Positions 17,601-24,425 of a stretch of 64,000 bases of DNA are shown piece after piece. The notes beneath the pieces were generated by a model, which searched no databases, was not told where the DNA came from, and saw only the letters and a program-made list of their open reading frames with translations. The stretch is from Acidimicrobiia bacterium (GTDB taxonomy: Bacteria > Actinomycetota > Acidimicrobiia > Acidimicrobiales > AC-14). The position numbers and the translations under genes were made by a program. Numbering within the stretch: the stretch's first letter is position 1; each line of letters opens with the position of its first letter. The DNA lies in the NCBI GenBank assembly GCA_023265025.1, contig JAHFUP010000017.1, positions 1 through 64,000 of the forward strand. The letters run 5' to 3'.

Positions 17601-18160
17601 ACGTAAAGGCCGCCGGGGCCGAAGATGTCGCTCAGGCGGGAAGCGAGCTTGGTGGCCAGGGGGACGTCGTCGCGCAGGAGGGCCTGGTTGACGACGCCAC
17701 CCAGGCAACCCGTGGTGGCGATGACGCCCTCGTGGTGGCGCTCCAGCAGCTCCCAGTCACAGCGGGGCTTGTAATAGTAACCCTCGAGGTACGCCGAGGA
17801 GGAGAGCTTCATCAGGTTCTTGTAGCCCTGGTTGCTCTCGGCCAGCAGGGTCAGGTGGTAGTAGAGCTTCTCGCCCTCCCCGATCTCGCCGCCGGTATCG
17901 TCGACCCGGCCCCGCCGCACCGGGCGCTCGAACCGGCTCTCGCCGGCCATGTAGGCCTCGGTGCCGATGACCGGGTTGATGCCGGCCTTGCGGGCCGCGC
18001 TGTAGAAGTCGAGGACGCCGTACATGTTGCCGTGGTCGGTGATGCCGATGGCCGGCTGGCCGTCGGCCACGGCGGCGGCCACCACCTCGTCGATCCGCGC
18101 CGCCCCGTCGAGCATGGAGTACTCGGTGTGGACGTGGAGATGGGCGAAACTGTCTCCCAC
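14645..18160 (-). CDS. dnaE: DNA polymerase III alpha subunit
   Basis: 1171 residues, GTG start at 18160 (MGDSFAHLHVHTEYSMLDG). The PHP domain opens with HLHVHTEYS and contains ITDHGNMYGV. The polymerase palm carries PDIDMDFDERYR (about residue 410), which provides catalytic aspartates. A helix-hairpin-helix region (GAFDSLDHPRRGLL) and a C-terminal OB-fold (MRWVGGVVTSLSRKYTKRGD) complete the normal DnaE1 order. Full length and the standard tail argue for the replicative enzyme rather than the shorter mutasome DnaE2. It extends the leading/lagging strand within the replisome and binds the beta clamp. No LexA-type box is visible upstream. Confidence 0.97.
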   Translation of the reverse strand: MGDSFAHLHVHTEYSMLDGAARIDEVVAAAVADGQPAIGITDHGNMYGVLDFYSAARKAGINPVIGTEAYMAGESRFERPVRRGRVDDTGGEIGEGEKLYYHLTLLAESNQGYKNLMKLSSSAYLEGYYYKPRCDWELLERHHEGVIATTGCLGGVVNQALLRDDVPLATKLASRLSDIFGPGGLYVEIQDHGLAEQHRTNRHLIEIARDLHLPLLATNDSHYVHQEDAVAHDALLCVQTGALVDDPKRFKFEGDEHYLKTAAEMRALFAEVPEACDNTLQIAERAMVEIEFGKVELPVFPLPAPFTSDDEYLRHLTFDGARLRYGDPVPGDVAERLVRELGVIAEMGFSSYFLIVWDLMRHARERGIRVGPGRGSAAGSCAAYCLRITDLDPLRYDLLFEAFLNTGRREMPDIDMDFDERYRAEMIRYAAENYGSDHVAQIVTFSTIKARAAVRDGSRVLGYPYAVGDRIAKLMPALIMGRDTPLAACLELTPGYEEGFKMASELRALYETDPDAKKVVDVARGLEGLRRQDGIHAAAVVITREPLTEYLPVQRKPGPDGDITNAPIVTQYEMHGVANLGLLKMDFLGLRNLSVIEKALDLIEATTGTRLDIDQIALDDEKTFEMLRRGDSVGVFQLEGGPMRALMRSLAPTCFEDIGALVALYRPGPMAANMHNDFADRKNGRKPITGPHPEFCEVLADTFGLMIYQEGLLRVAERFAGYSAYEGDVLRKACGKKIRALMATEREKFVAACERNGYGAELGSTIFDIIEPFADYAFRKSHAFCYGKVAYQTAWLKANHPVEYLAALLTSVKDDKDKTAVYLAECRSMGIDVLVPDINKSMSDFVAVKRKIPFGLSAIRNVGEGLVAQIVAERDESGPFADFYDFCLRVSPMVLNKRSVESLIKAGAFDSLDHPRRGLLMVFEQVIDRTLARRRERDLGIQSLFGELSEGPGSAVAERMPIPDLEFDPTERLAHEKEMLGLYVSSHPLFGVESALRRHTDCTINELRELRDGEMRWVGGVVTSLSRKYTKRGDLMATFVLEDLQSAIEVFVFPRTMLDYGALLSDDAVVCVKGRIDLREEPAKIVCMELKRPDLSPDHSRPVRIKLDPSALTAGCLARLKDVLREHPGSQPVFVHLDSTILRLPDEFRVDAGNGLVAELRELLGANGLVG

Positions 18161-18232
18161 CGACCCCCCTGGGGATGCTGTGCCTGGTGAACGGCTGCCT
18201 GTGGATGATGCTGTGGACGAGTTACAGCGTTG

Positions 18233-19702
18233 TCATTCTAGGCCATAGGCCAGGCCGGCGGCCAGGGCCTCGCAGGCCCGCACCACGGCCTGGGCCGCCT
18301 CCTTTGCCGGCCCGAACGCCAGCGGGCTCTCGGCCCGGCGCTGCCAGCGGCCCAGCGCGTCCGCCAGGGCGGCCCGCACGTCGGCGTCGCCGGCCGACGC
18401 GTCGAGTCCGAGGCGGGCGCGGGGGTCGGGCCCGTCGCCGCCCAGCAGGCGGGCGGCCTCGGCGTCCTGCCCGGCGGGCAGGGTGAGCTCGCCGGATCGG
18501 AGGGCGTTCAGGAAGCGCATCTCGACCAGCTCATGAGCGCCGGCCTGCACCCGCTCGACGTCGGCCTCCAGGGCGTCGGTGCCGGCGACCGGCATGCGCC
18601 TGACCAGGTCGGCGAGGGCCAGCAGGGCAGCTCGGCCCTTCAGGAGGTCGCTCCGGGCCGCGAACTGCTGTGCGAGCAGCGAACGCAGGTCGTCCACCCC
18701 GCTGACGGCCAGCAGGCCGGCCTTCAGCGCGGTCGCATCGGCGCCCAGACCTTCACGGATGAGGTGCACCGCCGTCCGGGTGCCGAAGATGCCGAACCGG
18801 CGCAGGAGGGCGACGCGCTCGGCGGCCGGCGCCGGCCCGGGTCGGGCCGCGAAGCGGTCGACCGACAGCAGCAGCTCCTCCAGCTCGCCGTCGGGGAGCT
18901 CGGCCAGGCGGCGGAACAGCCGGTACTCGTCCTCCCGCATGGTGACCGCGGCCTGGGCCAGCAGGCCGGCGACGGGCACCACCGTCTGGCACAGGCGGGC
19001 GAGCCGGCGGTCCTGCCGGTAGCGGCCGGCGACCCGGGCCGCCGACTCCATGGCGTCGAGGCGACCGACGCCCAGCTCGTCGGCCCGTGAGAGCACGGCG
19101 ATGGTGTTGACCGGGGTCGAGCCGGCGAAGGCGTCGTCGGTGAAGGACTCCAGGAAGCCGACGTCGGCGGCGTGAAGGTGGCGCATGAGGTAGATGACCG
19201 CGTCGGCGGGGCCGGCCCGCTCGTCGTCGGGCGAGAAGAAGCGCTCGGCCGCGTGGGTCAGCGCCGGCGTGGCCGAGGCGATGCCCGGCGTGTCGATGAG
19301 GGTCAGCGTCCGGAGGGCCCGGCTCGGCCACTCGACGTCGATCGACTCCAGGTCACCGGCGTCGAAGTCGCCGAGGTCGACCTCCAGGGCGCCGTCGGTG
19401 CGGGTGAATCGCGCCGCCTGGGGCGTCCCGACCCGGGGGCGCAGGGTGACGCGGTACGTCAGCCCGTCCCGGAACCACCAGGGGACGCGGGTGCACTCGC
19501 CGGCGTCGGTTGGCGCCAGCTCCTCGCCGACCAGCGCGTTGAGCAATGTCGACTTGCCGGCCTTGACCTTGCCGGCGATGGCGACGCGCAGCGGTCCGGC
19601 CAGCCGGGCGCCGATCTCGTCCACCTGCTGGCGGCCCGGCGTGCCGGCGTAGAGCTGCGCCGCGGACGCCACCAGCCGGGAGACCTCGGCGACGAAGGTC
19701 AC
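18233..19702 (-). CDS. Dynamin-like GTPase, second of tandem pair
   Basis: 489 residues from GTG 19702, overlapping the upstream GTPase stop by 4 nt. The G1/P-loop is AGKVKAGKSTLLNAL (about residues 39-53), G3 is LIDTPGIAS and G4-like is VLSRADEL. The downstream part is helical, with no obvious membrane segment, and ends in EALAAGLAYGLE. Tandem bacterial dynamin-like proteins (IniA/IniC in mycobacteria, DynA/DynB in Streptomyces) remodel or protect membranes. This one resembles the partner that lacks the membrane insertion. Its role probably depends on the upstream GTPase and, by proximity, on the divergent Hsp70 fusion. Confidence 0.85.
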   Translation of the reverse strand: MTFVAEVSRLVASAAQLYAGTPGRQQVDEIGARLAGPLRVAIAGKVKAGKSTLLNALVGEELAPTDAGECTRVPWWFRDGLTYRVTLRPRVGTPQAARFTRTDGALEVDLGDFDAGDLESIDVEWPSRALRTLTLIDTPGIASATPALTHAAERFFSPDDERAGPADAVIYLMRHLHAADVGFLESFTDDAFAGSTPVNTIAVLSRADELGVGRLDAMESAARVAGRYRQDRRLARLCQTVVPVAGLLAQAAVTMREDEYRLFRRLAELPDGELEELLLSVDRFAARPGPAPAAERVALLRRFGIFGTRTAVHLIREGLGADATALKAGLLAVSGVDDLRSLLAQQFAARSDLLKGRAALLALADLVRRMPVAGTDALEADVERVQAGAHELVEMRFLNALRSGELTLPAGQDAEAARLLGGDGPDPRARLGLDASAGDADVRAALADALGRWQRRAESPLAFGPAKEAAQAVVRACEALAAGLAYGLE

Positions 19703-21462
19703 CCGCCGGCCCCCCCGGCCAGCGCTTCCAGGTCGCCGAGGCGGTCGGCCAGCTCCCGGCGCCGGCTCTCGCGCCGGGCGTCGTCGGAGCCGATCGTCCG
19801 CTGGGCGGCAGCGAGGGACTCCCGGGCCGATCGGTAGAGGGCGTCGGCCCGGCGCTGGTAGGTCGTACGCAGCTCCCGCCGGATACGCCGGCTGGTCGCC
19901 TGGAGCTCGCGATCGGCCGCCTGTTCCGCGTCGCGGACGTACTGCTCGACGGCCTCGACGGCCTGGTCGCGCCGGCGCTCGACGTCGCGCCGGCGGGCGT
20001 CGCGCACGGTCTTGCCGCCGATGAACACCCCGATGACCAGCGAGAAGGGGTTGAACAGGCTGATCGAAGTGAACGTGAGGATGCTGCCCATCACCCCGAG
20101 CGCCTCCAGGCCGCCCCAGCCGGCGTCCATGAGGACGCCCCTCCAGGGGGTGGCCCGGGTGAGGGTGGGCGGCGCCTCGCCGGCGAGCGGCAGGACCGCG
20201 GCCACCGGCGGGGCGACGACCATCGGGGCGATGAGGGCCTCGTGCTCGGCGAACTCCTCGGCCAGCCGGGTGGCGAGGGCGCCGGCCAGGTCGCCCACGC
20301 CGACCGCCACCGCGGAAACCTCCTCGCTGACCCGGCGGGCCAGGGCGGCGCCGAACTCGTCCCAGCCGGCGGCCGGGTCTGACGTGCCGACGGTGCGGCC
20401 GGCGTCGGCCAGCACGGCCTTCATCCGCCGCCCCAGCTCGGCGCCCACCTGGTTCTCGAGGTCGATCATGCCGTCGTCGAGCAGCGCGGCCCAGTCGCTG
20501 TCGGCGCTCAGGCGCCGGGCGCTCTCGACCGCCTCCTCGAGCCGGGCGATCGTGGCGTCGGGGTCGGCCAGGGCCTCGTGCTCGGCCCGCAGGGGCGCGG
20601 CGAGCTGGCCGAGCACGGCCCGGGCCTCGTCGAGGGCGCCGGCGGCCATCGTCCGGCGGACGCGCCCGGTCACGCCCCGCAGCCGGCCTACGAGCGCCGC
20701 CAGGCCGGACTCGTCCCGCAGGTCGGCGCGGTCGCCGGCGATGCCCCGCAACTGGAGCGCGGCCGACGTGGCGACGATCGGCCCCGGCACCCCGGCACCG
20801 GCCAGCCAGCCCTCGTTCAGCTCGGAGATCCGGCGCCATTCGGGAACGACGTCGACCTTGCTCAGGACGGCGACGACCTCGGGGCACACCTTCCGCGCCG
20901 CGGCGAGGAAGTCGAGCTCGGGGCGGGTGTACTCCTGCGACGCGTCGGAGACGAAGAGCACGGCGTCAGCCAGGGCCAGGGTGGTCATGGTGGCGGAGGC
21001 GTAGGTCGAGCTGAGGCCGCCGACGCCCGGTGTGTCGACGAGGATCAGCCCGTCCGCCAGCAGCGCGGAGGGAACGCCGACCTCGACGATCCGCACGTCC
21101 TCGCGGTTGTCGGGGTTGCCCTGCTCGGTCACCAACCGGGCGATGTCCTCGACCGGCTGCGGGGCGTCGTCGGCCAGCCGGCGGACGTGGACGCCCGGCT
21201 CGGACGCGAACCGCACGAGGGTGGGGACCGACGTGGCGATGTCGTCGTCGACGGGGCACACCGCCGCGCCCACCAGGGCGTTCACGAGGGAGCTCTTTCC
21301 GACCTTGAACTCGCCGGCGACGACGACGACCACATCGGGCCGCGCCAGCCGCTCGGCGTGGGCGACGATGCGCTCGCTTAGGTCGGTGCGGCCGGCCGCC
21401 TGGGCGCGGCGCGCCACGTCGGCCAGCAGCGCGCTGACGTCCTCCTCGTTCCCCACGGCCAC
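19699..21462 (-). CDS. Dynamin-like GTPase with C-terminal membrane hairpin
   Basis: 587 residues from GTG 21462; GTG 21456 is a second possibility. G1 is AGEFKVGKSSLVNAL (about 49-63), G3 is LVDTPGVGGLSSTY and G4-like is VLSKVDVVP. Between roughly residues 450 and 485 there is a hydrophobic patch (GVMGSILTFTSISLFNPF, SLVIGVFIGG). It is flanked by long helices rich in Arg/Glu (RRDVERRRDQAVEAVEQYV), as in DynA/IniA membrane paddles. It probably acts at the cytoplasmic membrane. It is co-transcribed with the second GTPase, and its start is 41 bases from that of the divergent Hsp70 fusion. Confidence 0.85.
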   Translation of the reverse strand: MAVGNEEDVSALLADVARRAQAAGRTDLSERIVAHAERLARPDVVVVVAGEFKVGKSSLVNALVGAAVCPVDDDIATSVPTLVRFASEPGVHVRRLADDAPQPVEDIARLVTEQGNPDNREDVRIVEVGVPSALLADGLILVDTPGVGGLSSTYASATMTTLALADAVLFVSDASQEYTRPELDFLAAARKVCPEVVAVLSKVDVVPEWRRISELNEGWLAGAGVPGPIVATSAALQLRGIAGDRADLRDESGLAALVGRLRGVTGRVRRTMAAGALDEARAVLGQLAAPLRAEHEALADPDATIARLEEAVESARRLSADSDWAALLDDGMIDLENQVGAELGRRMKAVLADAGRTVGTSDPAAGWDEFGAALARRVSEEVSAVAVGVGDLAGALATRLAEEFAEHEALIAPMVVAPPVAAVLPLAGEAPPTLTRATPWRGVLMDAGWGGLEALGVMGSILTFTSISLFNPFSLVIGVFIGGKTVRDARRRDVERRRDQAVEAVEQYVRDAEQAADRELQATSRRIRRELRTTYQRRADALYRSARESLAAAQRTIGSDDARRESRRRELADRLGDLEALAGGAGG

Positions 21463-21487
21463 CAGAGTGGCCGGTGCCGGGCTTCTG

Positions 21488-21493
21488 TACAAT
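21488..21493 (+). promoter_or_regulatory. -10-like TACAAT box for the Hsp70-propeller gene
   Basis: TACAAT lies 9 nt before GTG 21503, leaving no room for a ribosome-binding site. The transcript is therefore probably leaderless or nearly so. No convincing -35 is seen. The same 41-bp gap must hold the divergent dynamin promoter. Confidence 0.55.
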
Positions 21494-21502
21494 CGCCCGG
21501 CC

Positions 21503-23647
21503 GTGGACAACGTTGGCCGAGGATATGCACTGGGCCTCGACCTCGGCACGACATTCTCCGGCGCGGCCGTGGCCCGGGACGGTCGGGCCGAAATGGTGGC
21601 GCTGGCCCACAGCACGTCGACGGTGCCGTCGGTGCTGTTCCTGCGGGAGGACGGGACGTTCCTCGTCGGTGACGCCGCTACCCGCCGGGGCCTGCAGGAT
21701 CCCGGCCGGCTGGCGCGGGAGTTCAAACGCCGGTTCGGCGACACCACGCCGCTGCTCCTCGGCGGCTCGCCGTGGTCGGCCGACGCCCTGTGCGTCCAGC
21801 TCCTCCGCCACCTGCTCGACGCCGTCGTCGCCCAGCAGGGCGGCCCGCCCGACGCGGTCACCGTGACCCACCCCGCCAACTGGGGCCGCTACAAGGTCGA
21901 CCTGCTGCACCAGGCCGTGCGGACCGCCGGCCTCGGCGACGCCGGCCTCCTCACCGAGCCCGAAGCCGCCGCCATCCACTACGCGTCGACCGAGCGCATG
22001 CACCCCGGCGAGATCGTCGCCATCTACGACCTGGGTGGGGGGACCTTCGACGCCGCCGCCCTCCGCCGCACCGACGCCGGCTTCGAGCTCCTCGGCACCG
22101 CGGAGGGGATCGAGCGGCTGGGGGGCATCGACTTCGATGAAGCGGTGCTGGCCCACGTGGTCTCCTTCGCCGGGCCGGCGCTGGCCGAGCTGGACCCGGC
22201 GGACCCCACCGCGCTGGCCGCCCTCGCCCGCTTGCGGGCCGAGTGCGTGGCGGCCAAGGAGGGTTTGTCGGAGGACACCGAGGTCTCGATCCCCGTCGTC
22301 CTCCCTTCGCTGCAGACGCAGATCCGCCTGACCCGGGCGGAGTTCGAGGACATGGTCCGGCCCACCCTGACCGAGACGACGTCGGTCCTCAGCCGGACGC
22401 TGCGCTCCGGCGGCGTCGAGCCCGACCAGGTGAAGGCCGTGCTGCTGGTCGGCGGGTCCTCGCGGATCCCGCTGGTGGGGCAGCTGGTGGCGGCGGAGAT
22501 GGGGCGGCCGGTGGCGGTCGACGTCCACCCGAAGCATGCGGTGGCCTTGGGTGCCGCGCTCCATGCCGCGTCTGCGGGACAGGCCCAGCCGGCGCCGGCG
22601 CCCGTCATCCCGGAACTGCCCCGCACCGTGCCGCCGCCCGCATCCGCGCCGGCGCCGCCGGCGCCGGCCGCTCCCAAGGCGGCGCCGGCCGGCGGCGGCG
22701 GACGTCGCCGGCTGGTGGCCGGCGTCGCGGCCGCCATACTGGCCGCCGTCGTCGTCGCCGCCGTCCTGATCAGCGCACGGGGTGGTGGCGGCTCCTCCGA
22801 GGCGACGGTCGACCCCGAGGTGCCGACGTTCGAGGTCCAGGACTCCGTCGTCAGCATGGCTGAGGGCGCCGGCGCGCTCTGGCTGGCCGGTCCCTACGGC
22901 GTCGGCCGCTTCGACCTGGCGACGAGCACGCTCACCCAATCCCTACGAATCGGGACGGACGGCAACACCCGGCGGGTGGCGTTCGGCGCCGGCCTGGTGT
23001 GGGTCACCGACACCGAGGCCAAGACCTTGCTCCGCATCGACCCGGCCACCAACACGGTCGCGGGCACGACCACCCTCGCCGACGGCCCGGAGGACGTGCT
23101 CTTCGCCGGCGGCGTGGTGTGGGTCACCCTGCCCGACAGTGGCGTGGTCGTGCGCGTCGACCCCATGACGCAGGCGACGACGACGATCCCCGTGCGCGGC
23201 CGGCCCACCAACCTGGCCTTCGGCTCGGGCACGTTGTGGGTGAGCGACCCTGCCAACAACACGGTGGTACGTGTCGACCCTGTCCGGCTGGTCGTGACCG
23301 GGGAGGCAGCGTCCGGTGGCTGTCCCGACTTCGTGGCCGCCGACGACTCGTCGGTCTGGGTCCAGGACGAGTGCATGGTCAGCACGGTGTTCCGGATCGA
23401 CCCGGCGAGCGGCAAAGTCGCCGGCTCGGCCAGCGTCGGCGAGGACGCCAAAGGCATCGCCCTCGCCGGCGGGACGCTGTTCGTCGCCAACGCCACCGAC
23501 AACACGGTGTCGATCGTCGACGTGTCCTCCATGGCGGCCCGGCGCACGGTGCGGGTCGGCTCGTCGCCGATCGCGTTCGCCGGCGCCGGCGGGGCGATGT
23601 GGGTCGCCAACCAGGGCGACAGCACGATCTCCCGGATCGACCCCTAG
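21503..23647 (+). CDS. Membrane-anchored Hsp70 (DnaK-like) ATPase fused to a seven-repeat beta-propeller
   Basis: 714 residues from GTG 21503. The N-terminal actin-fold ATPase (about 8-365) has LGLDLGTTFSGAAVA, VAIYDLGGGTFDAA and LLVGGSSRIPLV, all canonical Hsp70 nucleotide motifs. There is no DnaK substrate-binding domain. Instead a Pro/Ala linker leads to one membrane helix (LVAGVAAAILAAVVVAAVLI, about 404-423). The outer part holds seven roughly 40-residue repeats of the form G-x-V/L-W-V-x(n)-R-I/V-D-P, as expected for a seven-bladed YncE/Vgb-like propeller. It looks like a receptor: sensing outside, ATP-dependent action inside. It is divergent from the two dynamin-like GTPases and followed by a strong hairpin. 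Confidence 0.88.
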   Translation: MDNVGRGYALGLDLGTTFSGAAVARDGRAEMVALAHSTSTVPSVLFLREDGTFLVGDAATRRGLQDPGRLAREFKRRFGDTTPLLLGGSPWSADALCVQLLRHLLDAVVAQQGGPPDAVTVTHPANWGRYKVDLLHQAVRTAGLGDAGLLTEPEAAAIHYASTERMHPGEIVAIYDLGGGTFDAAALRRTDAGFELLGTAEGIERLGGIDFDEAVLAHVVSFAGPALAELDPADPTALAALARLRAECVAAKEGLSEDTEVSIPVVLPSLQTQIRLTRAEFEDMVRPTLTETTSVLSRTLRSGGVEPDQVKAVLLVGGSSRIPLVGQLVAAEMGRPVAVDVHPKHAVALGAALHAASAGQAQPAPAPVIPELPRTVPPPASAPAPPAPAAPKAAPAGGGGRRRLVAGVAAAILAAVVVAAVLISARGGGGSSEATVDPEVPTFEVQDSVVSMAEGAGALWLAGPYGVGRFDLATSTLTQSLRIGTDGNTRRVAFGAGLVWVTDTEAKTLLRIDPATNTVAGTTTLADGPEDVLFAGGVVWVTLPDSGVVVRVDPMTQATTTIPVRGRPTNLAFGSGTLWVSDPANNTVVRVDPVRLVVTGEAASGGCPDFVAADDSSVWVQDECMVSTVFRIDPASGKVAGSASVGEDAKGIALAGGTLFVANATDNTVSIVDVSSMAARRTVRVGSSPIAFAGAGGAMWVANQGDSTISRIDP

Positions 23648-23653
23648 CGACTT

Positions 23654-23682
23654 TCGGGTCGGAACCAAAGGTTCCGACCCGA
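23654..23682 (+). terminator. 13-bp perfect hairpin after the Hsp70-propeller gene
   Basis: TCGGGTCGGAACC, loop AAA, GGTTCCGACCCGA. It begins 7 bases after the stop. There is no U-run, but the stem is long and perfect, so it is likely to terminate transcription. The remaining roughly 150 bases to the DoxX gene hold only smaller palindromes such as CCGCTAGCGG and GGCTAGCC. Confidence 0.75.
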
Positions 23683-23836
23683 GCCATCAAGGTGCTCCGG
23701 GCGGCCGGCGAAGCCGGTCGCCCTCCGCCGTTCTTGTCTGCCGGCAGCCGGGGAGGCCGCCTGCGGCGGCGTCGGCGGCCACGGCGAAACTTGCCTCGTT
23801 CGCGCGAGTGTCGTCCCGCTAGCGGGGCTGGCCGGG

Positions 23837-24226
23837 CTAGCCGGCCACCCTCCGGGCCCACACGATCAGCGGGATCTGGAACGGGAGCCGGGCCCAGGCC
23901 ACCACCGGTGAGCCGAAGGGGAACCCGGCGCCGGCGATGCCGCCGTCGAGGGCCATCTGCACGTTCGCCGGGAACACGCCCACGAACAGCGCCAGCGCGA
24001 CCCAGCCGCCCAGTCGGCGCGTCGCCGGGTACGCCACCAGCGCCGCACACCCGATCTCGGCCACACCGCTCCACCGGACCCAGAAGGCCGGGTCGGCGAG
24101 GAGCCGGGGGACGATCCGCTGGTAGGAGCGGGGCACGACGAAGTGGGCCAGGCCGGCGATCAGGAGGAAGCCGGCGAGGGACAGGGCGGTGGCGGGTGAC
24201 GGTCGGTCCGGCGGGCGTTCGGGCAC
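23837..24226 (-). CDS. DoxX-family membrane protein
   Basis: 129 residues from GTG 24226. Four hydrophobic segments are visible: ALSLAGFLLIAGLAHFVVP, a second after FWVRWSGVAEIGCAALVAYP, WVALALFVGVFPANVQMAL and VAWARLPFQIPLIVWARRV. The GLAHFVVPRSYQRIVPRLL and SGVAEIGCAALV blocks match the DoxX/DoxD-like small membrane family. That family is linked loosely to redox or thiosulfate metabolism; no substrate can be inferred. Divergent from the reverse transcriptase, with 199 bases between the starts. Confidence 0.8.
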   Translation of the reverse strand: MPERPPDRPSPATALSLAGFLLIAGLAHFVVPRSYQRIVPRLLADPAFWVRWSGVAEIGCAALVAYPATRRLGGWVALALFVGVFPANVQMALDGGIAGAGFPFGSPVVAWARLPFQIPLIVWARRVAG

Positions 24227-24274
24227 TCGCCGTATCTTCGTCGCCGGCGGCGCCGGCGTACGGTTCTGGAGACG

Positions 24275-24301
24275 GGAAAGCGTCAAAAGCGTGACGTTTC
24301 C
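24275..24301 (+). ncRNA. Candidate structured leader hairpin upstream of the reverse transcriptase
   Basis: GGAAA-(bulged G)-CGTCA, loop AAAGCG, TGACGTTTCC: a 10-bp stem with one bulge. It sits in the 199-base gap between DoxX and the reverse transcriptase, with small GCC-UUCG/UCCG-GGC hairpins at 24353-24372. Stand-alone bacterial reverse transcriptases often use an adjacent structured RNA as template or primer, so this is the place to look for one. That it is transcribed is inference. Confidence 0.3.
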
Positions 24302-24361
24302 AACAGAGAACGGGCGAGGGCGGAGTAGCGTCCTGCGGCGAGCGGGAGGGATGCCTTCGGG

Positions 24362-24419
24362 CGCCTCCGGGCGGAGCAGCGCATGGCCACGCGACGCAAC
24401 TGATCGATCCCTGGAGGCG
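24362..24419 (+). promoter_or_regulatory. Stem that sequesters the reverse transcriptase ribosome-binding site
   Basis: CGCCTCCGG (24362-24370) can pair with CTGGAGGCG (24411-24419) over nine positions, one of them a G-U. The second arm contains the Shine-Dalgarno GGAGG at 24413-24417, which lies 8 nt before the ATG at 24426. Pairing would hide the binding site, giving translational control. Confidence 0.5.
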
Positions 24420-24425
24420 GATGTC

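Noticed and set aside
14645-18160. dnaE as the damage-inducible dnaE2
   Set aside because: Length, the C-terminal OB-fold and the lack of an SOS box or imuA/imuB neighbours favour replicative dnaE1.
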